DNA of 64,000 bases, from positions 8,962,786 to 9,026,785 of the forward strand of contig NC_051100.1 of NCBI RefSeq assembly GCF_901709675.1, read 5' to 3'. Made by a program: the position numbers and the translations under genes. Below, one piece after another: positions 51,001 to 62,619 of this stretch (position 1 is the stretch's first letter; each line of letters begins with the position of its first letter). The notes beneath the pieces are model-generated. The model searched no databases and was not told the DNA's origin. It saw nothing but the letters and a program-made list of their open reading frames with translations. Source of the stretch: Syngnathus acus. Lineage: Eukaryota; Chordata; Actinopteri; Syngnathiformes; Syngnathidae.

Positions 51001-54000
51001 GACTCCTTCAGCTGCTCTTGTAGTGATGCGACAAGGGCCTCCTTCTCTGTCAGACTAAACACAACCATAAAAGATAAACTTAATTCTCTCACGCCCAAAG
51101 AATAGAATGCACTTTTGTCCGAAGCTGCTTTTACCTGCTCTTTATCTGTTCTGCAGAGACATCTGATTGCTGTAAGGCAGAAGGCGTGACATAAACAACA
51201 ACAAAAAATCCTGTTATTCTGCAAGGAATGGAATTGAGGCATACTCACTGTAGTGTCCTTTACTTGTACCATCTCTTTAAGGTTTTTAAGTTCATCTTGA
51301 AGCGAGGCGATGAGGCCGGCATCCTCACTAAAGAGACGAGGATCAAGTCAAAACAATCAGAGCGTATATGTGACCAAAATAAACAGTGCCAAGTCACCCA
51401 GCTACATACCTCTTGAGTCTCTGTTCTAGCTCAGAAATTGTGTTCTCCTGTAAGAATTGCAGGTCGTAAATTGCCAGGCCATTCACAATGCGCAGATTTT
51501 ATTTAACACAGTAGTTGTGTTAAGTGAATGTAAAACCCTCCCTCCTTTCATACAAAGCACTACATGATTATGTCTATTAGCTATGTTTCCATAATCCGAG
51601 ACTGCACTCAGCTTCCCTTTCTCCTTCCTATATCCTTCTTACCTATTTATCCGAACTTGTTTGTCACTTGTAGTATTACTGACCTGCATTTCTTTTTCTT
51701 TCTCTCATTCTTCCCTGCGGCTGTCGTGCCCTACTTCTGGAGCTGCAACTGGCAGCGGCGCCGCCATTGCCCCTTCATATTTATCTACTGGCTGGGGAAG
51801 GAGGTGCTGGAGTATCGAGGCTGACTGTTGGCTCACAGAGCCTGGGTTCTGTTTGAGGTCTCTTCCTTAGAGGGTAGTTTTTCCTTGCCTCCATTCGCCA
51901 AGCTTTAAGACACCTAACTTTGATTGTGAACTTATGCTAGAAAACCAAAATGGATTTGACTTGTTTTTAAAACTCACCGCTGCCGCCTTCTTTATCTGAA
52001 ATTGCTTCAGTTCCTCTTGAAGAGTGTTCAACTGGTTATCCCTCTCCTGCAGGCTACACAAAGCACATACAGTTTGATTCAGGCATATTTGGACAGTGTT
52101 TCAAAGTAGTAAAAATTATGTAGGATTGAATTACAGTGTTATTGTGTGTAACTACAAAAACAACAAAACTGGCATTCCTCAAACCAGTTCTGGAGCTCCC
52201 TAAATATATAAAAAAAATAAACATTTACCTGAGCTCACTAAATATTAAAAAATAAACATTTACCTGAGCTTTAATTGCTGCAGTTCTGCAGCATTTATCT
52301 GCTGCCGTAAAAAAATAAATAAAAATACACTGTTATACAGGATAGGCGGTCAATGATCGGAAAAGCCAAGCTGACAAAACAAAAAGTCACCTGCTCAGAA
52401 GCCTGTTGCTTATCACTCTTACTGGCCTCAAGCAAAGAGTTGATGGACGCCAACTGTTGCACAAGCTGTTGTTTCTCAACCTGTGTTCCCTCTAGCTGAG
52501 CAGTGAGAGCGTCCACCTGAGCGGCGCGTTCCTTGACCTGAGCTTCAAGATTTCCCATTCGCACCTGAAACTCTACAAAGAGGATCAGCATTGTCAGTAC
52601 AGACCATTCAAAACAGCAATTATAATCTTTGATACACATATAACTAAAATAATAATTACAACAATAATATAATTACAACAATAATATAGATAATAATAAT
52701 AAATCTTGACCTGAGAGTGCACTGGTGTCCTGCTGGGCCTTCTTCAAAGAGTCCTGCAGGGTATTTTTTGCAGTTTGTGTAGTTCTCAGCTCCTCACATA
52801 CCTCCTCCAGTTTCCTTTGCAACCCTTGCTGGCTCTCTGCATGGTTGGCCTGACAGTGTCAAAAATAATTTGCACAGGTCAAACTCCAGGAAGAACAAAG
52901 TGTGTGATCCTTTCCGAAGTCAAAGTCCAACCACAAAAATACTTAAAACTTCATACATTTAAAAGAAATGGTCTAGAAAGATGGTTCGTGATTAGATCCA
53001 CATATTTATATTGTTATTTATTAGTAAATCAATTAATGTGTGCAGTTAAGTCAGGTTTAGACCTTAAACTGGAGCAGGTTGAGTTAATGATTAAAGAAAC
53101 TAGACAGCTGACTTCCAGAAAACTCTGAGTCAATTGCTATCCATAAACAGAAAAGAAACAGCATGCCAGAAGTGACAAATTAGATGACCAGAGTACTCAA
53201 GATACAAAAAGTATATGTACCAAAGTCATCGGGTGCTGCATTTTAATGTTGTTTTTTTTTTTTTTTTAAATCAAAGTTGGAGAAGAGAGACACTTAAAAC
53301 ATATAAACTCTCGCATTTTTGTGTGCCTACGTACCAACTTAGTTTGTGATGTCAAAAAATTAACTTCTCAATTAGGTAAGACCTAAGTTTGCTGAAAATC
53401 AATGAACTTTATCTTACTAGATGTTGAAAAATAAATTAAATGGCCAATCTAACCTGCAGCAAAGACAGTTGCTTCTCTGTGGCAGAGACCTTGGCCTCCA
53501 ACCCTCTCCTCACATGTTCGTCAGTATGCAGAATTTCAGTCTTCTCTCCAAGTTCCTTGGTTAGCTTTGCACATTCCTGACGCAGTTTGGCTAGCTCCGC
53601 ATTTTGTCTGAGGACAGGATAAAGTCAGAGAAGAGCATTTTTGGACAACACGCATGCTTTTACAAAGCAGATGTGTTGACAATGTGCTGAATGTAAACAT
53701 ACTTGCTCTCAGCCTGACTGGTAGCTTGGTTGAGAGCATCACGGAGGATAGAGTTCTCCTGCTGGAGACGGGCCAGCTGGGCATTGGGACCTTTTTCTAT
53801 CTGATCTTGCAGGCTGACAATCTAACAGAGTTTCACATTTTTGTTTTAAATGAGTCATATTAGAAACCGTATTGTGTGCAACTGGCTGATAAAGCAAAAC
53901 TGCTTAGCAGAAAAACATTATGTGAATCACAGGCTAAAACCAATCCTGACTATTAAAATACCTTGGCAGTGAGCTTCTGGGATTGTGCTACATGGTCCTG

Positions 54001-57000
54001 GTAGCTGGCCTGCATGCGAGCTTGCAAAGCAATCATTTCCTGCTCCCTCTTGCTTAGCTGAGAGCTCAGTCTGGTCTCAACACTAGCCACCTTGGACTTC
54101 TCAGCAGCCAGCTCCTAATCAGAGATGAGCATAGGGTCATTCAGTATTCTTCCAATTTTACGATAATTGCCATCTGGGTTAATATTTTGTGATGACTGAA
54201 TTGAAGCTAATAATGTTCAAATATCATGTAGATTAATTATATTGCATATTCAATGACAGCACAGCCTCAACAATTAAGAATTTGCATGGAAAATTCACGA
54301 GTGGAATTCAAGTCATTCAAAAGGACATTTGAACGCCATCCTAACATATTGCTAAATTTATGATTTGCATTTTGGCAGCTGGATTCAGGGACTACAGCTG
54401 GATTTTGATTTGAGAATGAGATGTTCTAACCTTAGTCAGCTCTCTCAGACGGTTCTTAGCTGCAGAGGAGTCTTCTTGCTGAGCCCCCAGCTGTTTCGCC
54501 TTCTCCTCCAATTGTTTCTTTAGCATGGCCACTGGGTCTCCTTTCTGAGTGGCCTGTAAATGCACAGCAAGCACATTAACACTCGCATCCCTAGCGAGTA
54601 CACAAGGTCTCATTCCATACTATGTGCCAGGTGTCCTGGATGATGCCGCCTTTCTCGGACAACATCTCGATGAGGCTGTGAGCTTCTCTCTCACTGAAGA
54701 CCATGCTGCTGATGGTGGACACCAAAGTCTTGTAGGGTAGATACAGTGGAGTGTCAGCGGAATCCCCAACTTCCACTGTAGAGGGGAAACAGTACAGTTC
54801 AAACAAGTAATAGAGTGGCAGAAATTATTAACTGTTCACAGATGGCTGGTGAAAGGAGGCTCAAGGTGAAATGAGTGCATTGTGGCACCAGGGCAAAGAG
54901 AAGCCCAAGGAACCTGAGAATCACACCCGCCTCCCAACCTATTGTTCAGGGCACTGATAGTCTTTGTTGAGGCAAATCAGGACAGCCATGTTTAAACAAG
55001 CTTGTCATGCTCTCTGCTCTCCCAAGTGCCACTGCTGGCACTACTTTCCACAGCAAGAGCTGTAGGCTGCACAGACACAGCATTGCATTTGAAGAAAGCG
55101 AGTGTATGTCTCAGTTACAAGAAGAAAGCAGACTCACAATGACCAGTGTTTTTATGCTACTTTTTTTTGTATTTTCCAATCAAATGTATTGATTTTTTCC
55201 AAACACAGATGTTATGAAATTGTAAATCTTCAAAAAGTCATTCGAGACTTTTAGTTGACTGATATACACTATATTTGGTGACCTTTTGGGGGTTTCTTAT
55301 CTCATACTCGACCCAACTAAACCAAATTGACAAAAATATAAACAAACAAACTTGCTCTAAAATCTAACACAATGTGATTTAAAAAATGTTAGGTTATGGC
55401 AGGTAGACAACAAACCGCATAAATGTCGAACTAATTTTTTCATTTTTAACTATAGTCAAATATACAATATAACTATTTTAAACAGGATGGGAAACAGAAC
55501 GGGTGGTCTTCCTCGACTTACCACTCTCAGATTTTTTCTTGGAGGCCTTCTTCTTGGGCTCCTGGGGTTTTGGGGCACTAGACCCAACTGGAGGTACAGC
55601 CATGACGGGAACAGCTTTAATGACAGATTCAAGAAGTGGGGCAGACTTGGCGGGTACCGCTGAAGACTTGGTTGGAGCAGCAGCAGACTTGGATACAGCC
55701 GTGGTAGACTTTCCTGATTTGGTTGAGGCGGCTGATTTGTCTTTGGCCAGGGCGGACTTGTCTGTGGACGCGGTGGACTTGTCTTTGGCCCCGGCAGACT
55801 TGTCTTTTGCCCCAGCGGACTTGTCTTTAACCGGGGCGGACTTATCTGTGGACGGGGCGGACTTATCTTTGGCCGGGGCGGACTTGTCTTTAGCCGGGGC
55901 GGACTTGTCTTTGGCCGGGGCGGACTTCTCTTTGGCCGGGGCGGACTTGTCCTTGACCGGGGCGGACTTGTCCTCGGCAGACTTGCCCTTGGCTGGGTCG
56001 GACTTCTCTTTGGCCGGGGCAGATTTGTCTTTGGCCGGGGCAGATTTGTCTTTGGCCGGGGCAGATTTGTCTTTGGCCGGGGCAGATTTGTCTTTGGCCG
56101 GGGCAGATTTGTCTTTGGCCGGGGCAGATTTGTCTTTGACCGGGGCAGATTTGTCTTTGGCCGGAGCAGATTTGTCTTTGGCCGGGGCAGATTTGTCTTT
56201 GGCCGGGGCAGATTTGTCTTTGGCCGGGGCGGACTTATCAGTGGCCGGGGCGGACTTATCAGTGGCCGGGGCGGACTTATCTTTGGCCGGGGCGGACTTA
56301 TCTTTGGCCGGGGCGGACTTATCTTTGGCCGGGGCGGACTTATCTTTGGCCGGGGCGGACTTATCTTTGGCCGGGGCGGGCTTGTCTTTGGCCGGGGCGG
56401 GCTTGTCTTTGGCCGGGGCGGGCTTGTCTTTGGCCGGGGCGGGCTTGTCTTTGGCCGGGGCGGGCTTGTCTTTGGCCGGGGCGGACTTATCTTTGGCCGG
56501 GGCGGACTTATCTTTGGCCGGAGCGGACTTATCTTTGGCCGGGGCGGACTTGGGTGAAGCTGGTGTGGACTTGCCTGAGGCGGGGGTGGACTTGGTAGAG
56601 GCGGGGGCAACGTTATCAGATTTGGTAGAAGGCAAACCCAATTTAGCCGAGGGCGGAGCAGACTTAGAAGTAGATTTGGTTGACGGTGAAGCAGGGGAAG
56701 CCTTGGAAGGTGCAGAAGTTGAGGGAACTACTTTGGTTGGAGCAGAGGCGGCTACAGTTTTGGCCTTGGCAGGTTCCGTGGCCTGGACTGAAGGAACTGA
56801 TGAGGATTTGCCCGGTTGAGGCTGTGTGGAGGTTTCCTCAATCTTGGCCGACTTCTTCTTCTTTTTGTCTTTAGGCGAAGGTACGGGTGAGGACTCGGGC
56901 ACAGGTGAGGATTCAGCAGGAGTTGGGGATTGTTTGACAGCTTTTTGCTTAGGCGGTAACGATTTAGAGGCAGGAGCAGTAGCCACAATTGATGAAGCAA

Positions 57001-57304
57001 CAGGCTCGGGGACTTGACCAGCTTGACCTTTCTCAATGGTTTTCTTAGCTTCTGGGATCATTCCATTGGGCTTTTCTTCCTTTTTCTTTCCACGGTTCTT
57101 TTTGTCAGCTGTTTTGTCCTTTTTCTTTTTCTCGGTGCTACCTGACGGTGTCTTACCCAACTCCTTACGCTGTTTCGCCAGAGCCTCTTCATAAGAGGTC
57201 TCCTTCATCGAGAAGGTAGACACAAGAGCGATCCCAACTGCAGAGATCACCATGAATCCACCAAAAACCAATATACCAAGGGTCTGGGGGTCATAGATAT
57301 CCAT
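48050..57304 (-). CDS. rrbp1: RRBP1 (p180), ribosome-binding protein 1
   Basis: ER membrane protein that binds ribosomes and microtubules. Twenty-six coding exons in transcript order: 57304-55522, 54775-54621, 54553-54431, 54114-53962, 53821-53703, 53607-53454, 52849-52711, 52572-52391, 52301-52264, 52053-51978, 51447-51410, 51327-51249, 51169-51135, 51054-50988, 50916-50827, 50737-50651, 50569-50480, 50346-50254, 50152-50102, 50019-49939, 49865-49782, 49352-49275, 48779-48696, 48507-48409, 48320-48177, 48088-48050; 4161 nt, 1386 residues (human 1410). The N-terminus MDIYDPQTLGILVFGGFMV, with one membrane anchor at about 8-30, then FSMKETSYEEALAKQRKELG, is RRBP1-specific versus kinectin. A basic repeat region (about 252-526) precedes a long coiled coil containing TPLYLPYKTLVSTISSMVF, NAQLARLQQENSILRDALNQ and LAETEGMLKHLQKSVEEEE. 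The C-terminus KEGTSV is identical to mammals. Confidence 0.96.
51560..51920 (+). repeat. Degenerate transposon fragment in RRBP1 intron 10
   Basis: The part around 51836-51900, 'cctgggttctgtttgaggtctcttccttagagggtagtttttccttgcc', resembles the recurring 'gggttctgtttgaggtttcttcc...agttttttccttgcc' block found in many fish repeat tails. Its left boundary is uncertain. The insertion accounts for most of the unusually long intron between exons at 51447 and 51978. Confidence 0.5.
52191..52265 (-). repeat. Two-copy tandem duplication spanning an RRBP1 splice donor
   Basis: Two imperfect copies of about 35 bp, both ending 'aataaacatttacctgagct' on the plus strand, abut the exon at 52264-52301. On the minus strand this gives the real donor 'agctcag|gtaaatg' and a second identical donor 35 nt downstream. 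See the finding on the possible 9-nt microexon. Confidence 0.8.
55725..56550 (-). repeat. 21-bp minisatellite coding the RRBP1 7-residue repeat
   Basis: About 39 near-perfect 21-bp units, each coding SAPAKDK or a variant (PAPAKDK five in a row; SAPATDK twice; SAPVKDK, SAPAKEK, SAGAKDK). Units fall into blocks by silent and coding variants: a 'gcggacttat' block, a 'gcgggcttgt' block and a 'gcagatttgt' block on the plus strand. One unit near 55975 is shortened (SAEDK), but the reading frame is kept. Mammalian RRBP1 has a different, 10-residue lysine-rich repeat (NQGKKAEGAQ type) in the same place. Confidence 0.95.
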
Positions 57305-57631
57305 TGTTCAATGTTAGTTCACCTAAAAAGAGAGAAACGCATCTTTTAACATGGATTTGTGCAAACAAAATGAATGAAGGGGGATCCTGGGGTCCAAACA
57401 TAAGAGATTGCAAGCGTATGCATAATACCACCAAGTGGCACAAGAAAGCACTTTTGTACTTACTGTTTTTTACATTTTACATTTATGGCCAATAGTTTCT
57501 TTGCGTACAAATTCAAGCCACATCGTGGTGCTAAGGACCCCCAGTCAAGTGGCTCCAAAGGTTATAAACTGACAAAAAAACTTCTGTCAAAGGACAAAAT
57601 GAAGACTCTGAATTAACTATGTCTATCTTTA

Positions 57632-57765
57632 CATGCCCTGTGATTGTCTGGAGACCAGTCCAAGATGTACATCGCCTAACGCAACAAAGCCAGCTGGGCT
57701 TTAGATCACCTGCAACCCGACTGAGTACAGGCATTACAGAATATGGATGGATGGATTGGTGGATG
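57632..57765 (+). repeat. 3' part of a teleost SINE in RRBP1 5' intron
   Basis: The order 'ccctgtgattgtctggagaccagtccaagatgtac', then 'agccagctgggctttagatcacctgcaacccg', then 'gaatatggatggatgg' is the familiar 3' half of the fish SINE whose fuller copy lies at 34165-34512. The head with A and B boxes is missing. Confidence 0.65.
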
Positions 57766-58630
57766 TTATATTTTAGTATTACATGGGGATCAAGCATGGT
57801 GACATGTTACTTAAAATAAGCAATGCAGTTTTATAACCATGACAGGTTAAACAGGGATTCTTTTTTATTTCCACTACTTCCTGAATCAGAACTGTATTGG
57901 GCTTGGCTTTTTGTTCCACTGTATCTTTATTTTCTCTTGAATCCCCCGAAATTTAAAATAGGCTATTGTTTAAAACAATGCAGAAAAAACTCAAATAAAA
58001 TCAATATATTTGTTGTGAACATGCGGAATGACTGGAGTTTATAAAAGGTTTCCTGTGCCGACTCATTGCGAAGTTTTTCAAGATAGCCTTAACTGCCTCA
58101 AGATGTCACTGTTGTGCACTTTCAAAAACTCTAGCCTCAGGCTAAAAATCATGAAGCAGGTAAATCCAACTCCCCAAATAAGTGTGCAAAGAAATTTATT
58201 TGAATTCAGTCTTTTTCATGAGCTTTAATTTTTGCAACACTGGAGATGAAATGTGCTTAACTTGTTATACTTGTTATAGTTACATATTTGTGACATTCAA
58301 CTTTTAATCTTAAATGCATTACACATATGGAGTTTTTTTAACACGAGTGCGTTTCGTATTTGTATTATTTTCAGAAAACTAGACTAAACTGTAAGCTCGC
58401 AGAGAAAAGAGACTCTTTTCGTATCAGGGTCTAAAAATTGGCAGAGATATTATGTCACGTCACACATCAGGACATCTGCGCTCGCACTCTTCTGATGACT
58501 GTCCCCCTTTTCTTGCAGATTTGCACTCCTTTGAATAAAGACCCCAATGGTATAATCTCAAAGAAATTCTACTGTATAACGATTAAAAACATTTACAGTT
58601 TTATTTAACTATTATACAGCAAAAAATAGA

Positions 58631-58659
58631 CCCCCCCCCCCCCCCCCCACACACACACA
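58631..58659. repeat. C18 homopolymer followed by short CA run
   Basis: Eighteen C residues followed by about five CA units. Low-complexity sequence in the RRBP1 first intron. Confidence 0.9.
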
Positions 58660-59342
58660 AATAAACTCTCACATAAATAAGTATTTTGATAGTTGATGTG
58701 CTGTATGAAGTGAAAAATATGCTCAATGGAAAATAAAGTTAAACAACACGCAGGTAAAACTCTACGGGTGTCGAGCAAAGTCAAGACGTGTACATTGCAC
58801 AGCAGCCGAGTTTCACAAGGGCGCGCGTACGTGCGCAGGCACGCACTCATACACTCACACCTATGAAATCATACCTATATTGCATTTTAAAGCACAATTC
58901 CATCTATTTATAACTCTGAACAAACTTCCGTGTATTCAGTTGATGTTGGCGATTTCTTTACTGCCCCGGCTAATACTACAATACAAAGAGGCATTAAAAA
59001 CCTATCTGTCAAACGGGCGTACTAGCAAATGTAATGCATAATTGTGAAATTACTCGTGCATATAATTATGCATTAAATCGCTCATTTTCACGGTATCACC
59101 TAAGCTAACAGTCGGAATCAATGAACTTGGCTAGCGACGTGAACTTTTTAGAATGACGTGTCAAGAGAACTGCAGCCAAAACGCTATAATATGTGCAGAC
59201 GAAACGCAAATTACGCAAAATTAACTAACAGTGAAGTTTATGTGCAGAAGTAGGCAGATTTGGTTTTAGCAGGCGGTAGCTTGCCAAGCTAGTGCTCTCC
59301 TGTCTTTATGAATCTGAAAATTCCTATTCCCACTCTACTTAC

Positions 59343-59660
59343 CTCGCTATTGATGAGATTGTGTCTGCTTGGGTCAAAGAAAAAATGAGGGACTGACGAG
59401 AGCTTTCAGTTGTAGACGTAACGATTGCGATCGGTCGTTCCTCTGTATTTGCAGCTGTTTAGCTTAGTTGCGTTTTCTCAGAAATCTTCTCCCTAACTAC
59501 GCCGGGCAATCGCTGGACTACTGTGAAGTCGTGGCACTTCTAGCTGGCTAGACGTGCTGGCCCCGTGCCCCAGAAAGCTAGCGTTAATCCTGGGAAACTC
59601 TGATTGGCTGGAATGCATTCTCACAGGAAATGGGATGCCTGGGAGTTGTAGTTTTTACTT
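59343..59660 (-). promoter_or_regulatory. RRBP1 non-coding first exon and promoter with ZNF143-type and CCAAT motifs
   Basis: Right of the donor at 59337-59342 lies the presumed non-coding first exon. Further upstream on the minus strand are a CCAAT box (plus-strand ATTGG at 59603-59607) and, at 59633-59652, the sequence ACTACAACTCCCAGGCATCC. The latter fits the ACTACAnnTCCCA motif bound by ZNF143 in vertebrate promoters. The stretch is also the least AT-rich part of the neighbourhood. The start site is not determined. Confidence 0.65.
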
Positions 59661-62619
59661 TACTTGCCGTGGGTTCTATATGTATTTTTTCCTGTCAAAG
59701 GACGGTTCTGTAATAAAAAAAAAATAAAAAAAATTATATTTGCACAATTTACAATTTAATTTTAATATTGTGTACCGTTGCTTACTGAAATAAGTGTATT
59801 TACATTTCACACTGTGGTTTGTTTTTGTTTTTTTAGTTAAAGAAAATAATTATCAACTCTCAAACACAGAATGCAATGTCCTCTTTGGTAAACTGTCTTC
59901 ATGAAGCAGAGAAACTGAATTTATGGCACATCAGCACATATTCATCAACTATCACAGAAATTGAGTAGGAGTGGACCGCCAAATCCACAGGCCACGAATC
60001 AACCTGAGGGATGTGTTGCATTACATGAGGCAAGAGATGGTCATACCTGATAGACGAGCTTTTTTGACCACTCCAATACTTTAAAACTGCATTTTAGAGA
60101 AACAAATCCTTGTGGATAGCCTCGGGCACACTTGTGCAATAATTATGCTGTCTAATCTGCATCTTGATATGCCACGACGGTAAAATTACATCAGCGAAGT
60201 AGAATTGCTCACTAACGGATTGAGACGGACTTGGGAAGCGTACCTAATAACCTTTCTTAGATTTTTTAGCTCAAATGGGAGCATGAAAGTGTTGAAATAT
60301 TTGTAAATAATTAAGACAACAATTCCTCCTTCAAATACTTGTTTTTGCACTGGTCATGTTACTCAGGAATTTCTCATGTTGGTTGGCCTTAAATCAATCT
60401 AGTATTAAATATGAAGTTATAATCTAGGTATACAAATATTATGCAATGAAAGCATTTGCCTTGTTATCATAAGAATCATTCAAAAAGTGGGCGGCTTTGT
60501 TAGTTGTGTTTGACAGCAAATACCAGGCTGGCCAGGGCACACTGACATTTGAAAAGGTCAAATATTGATTTTAGACATCAACGTATTATTTTTGGCAAGA
60601 CATAGGTTGTACTTTAGAGACAATGTTGCATACTGTGCACCTCGAGGGTTGGTAAACTATCACTCAAATCTCCATTGAAGTCCACCTGTCTGTCAAAGTT
60701 TTTCTATCCATACTAAAACTATTCTTTTTGCAATTACTATTTTCACAGCGGTTTTGCTATAAATGTCTGCACAATTGATCACAAATACACAAACCTGTGG
60801 TTTGCTAAACTACTTTAAAAGGTTGTTGAACCATAGGACAGAACCTCAGTGCGGATCTGCTCATTTTTTTTAGCTTTAATATACTGGCGTTTTAATGTAG
60901 TCCGACCAATACGTGAGAATGGTGACTCTTTGTCCAGTTTAGCCGTAAATCACAGAGAAATTATGTAAATTAGACATTTTACGTCACAATTAGTCAAATT
61001 TCAAAACTGCTTTAGAAATAGGCATTAGGCAATACATTAAAGATTGACTTTGTTGTATGATTTCACGCTTCATATTTGAGCAACCACTCGAGAGGCCCCT
61101 CAAAGTTTTTACAAACAATTAAAAAGTGAATTTTCCACAATGGGTCTTCTTTAAACTTGCAAATCTATCAACACAATTATCTGGATATTGGAGAAAACGA
61201 GTCTTGGACTTTGGACCGTACTCCCAAGCTATCTATTTGTTTGCTCTAATCTCATTGCCAAATTTATCTGTTTGCATTGATGAGTTGGCAAAATTGCATT
61301 GGCGCAACATTTGCAGTTTCAGCCAATCAGAAACTTTCAGGTCACTCTGACTGTGGAGTTTTGCTGGATTCTAGGGATATAAACGGCCCTCAATTAATAG
61401 GCAGAATTTCCCAGTTTTTATTTTACAACATGAGAATGTATTCCAGATGACAGCTGAATAACCGAGTGCAAAGTGATACAATAAACTATTGTATTTTGAT
61501 AAATAAATCAAAGAGCAGCTTAGTTAAGGTATGACCGGTAACGAATTGCAGTTAATGTCAATGTACTTTCATCTGTTTACAGAATTTGACATTGGACCAA
61601 ACTTGGGAAAGTAGGATTTATTCAGTATTGTTACAAATTTATAAAACGCTATTGTTGAGTAAGAAAAATAAAAAGGAAATCACACTGTTGGAATCAGAAA
61701 TACATTCTTTTAGAAAACTATATTGTATTAAACACACCACTGTGCTTGGTGATGATTGTGAAACTTTTTTGTCATCATAGTGCATTATATTTGGAATTGT
61801 TCTGATACTTGTGAGCCTATTGTAACACATCAGATCAGAATTTAGGCAATTCGGGGCTGAATAAAGTAACATACCAAATAGATTGGAAAGATAAAGAATG
61901 CAGGGCAGTCAATTGGAGGTAGGGAGGAAGGCGATGGAATAATACTTGATGTGGAGGTAGTGCGAGAGAGTGACTTGTACACACAAAAGTATAAAGTAAA
62001 CCATACGTTTGGTCTTATACATAATTTGTCTTAGCTCAAATAATTGAATCTCGATATTGTCAAACTGTATGTGCATCATTAAGAATTGTTGCTTGATGTG
62101 TGATGTAATTTCAAAAAATAAATGTTTGGCTTTTGGTGCTGATGCTTTAAACCAGATACCAACACAAAAGACACAAGAATGAGAGTATCAATGGAAATAG
62201 AAAATCTTTTTAAGTATTGTAAAGCAGAATCTCATGTATAGAGCCTGTGATGAGTGGCAAACTCAACTCACTGGGGAGATTAAGAAGTATCGTGCTGAAA
62301 AGTACACCAAAAAAGTTGGGGTTTTCTATTGTGAGCATAGTATGAAAATGAGATGTTACAAGAAAAACAAAACAAAAGATAGACCTTACCAGTGGAGTCA
62401 ATAATTATGGGTTAGACTTCCATATATTGTGGGGGTGTATGGGCTGTGGACTGAGTAAATACAAGAAAACCGTGCTAACAAAGCTGTTGGTTAAGAGGCA
62501 CCAGATAGGTGAGTGGAAGCAACGATGTGGCTTGGCTCTGTGTGAGATGGAAGGGACATCGGGATTTCATTGGCTGCCACCAGTCACTTGAAAGCAGGTC
62601 AAGAATACTTGCCACCCTC
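59661..62619. other. Intergenic between RRBP1 and SNX5, includes SNX5 3' UTR
   Basis: AT-rich sequence with no supportable coding exon or RNA gene. The right part must hold the SNX5 3' UTR, which runs leftward from 62619; several TTTATT (minus-strand AATAAA) words occur, and I cannot choose between them. Confidence 0.5.

Larger units (their letters stand above)
57305..59342. other. RRBP1 5' UTR intron
   Basis: The 17-nt leader before the RRBP1 start follows a minus-strand acceptor (ctctctttttag). A matching donor, 'gcgag|gtaagt', lies at 59337-59342, so this 2-kb stretch reads as the first intron. It contains a SINE fragment and a C18/CA tract. I see no other gene in it. Confidence 0.65.

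Noticed and set aside
55456-56610. 384-codon minus-strand open frame (PPRPKTS repeats)
   Set aside because: Shifted-frame reading of the same minisatellite. The RRBP1 frame is supported by its N-terminus and downstream exons.
55503-56819. 438-codon plus-strand open frame (LSLAGAD repeats)
   Set aside because: It is the antisense reading of the 21-bp RRBP1 minisatellite. A repeat whose unit is a multiple of three stays open in any frame lacking a stop in one unit.
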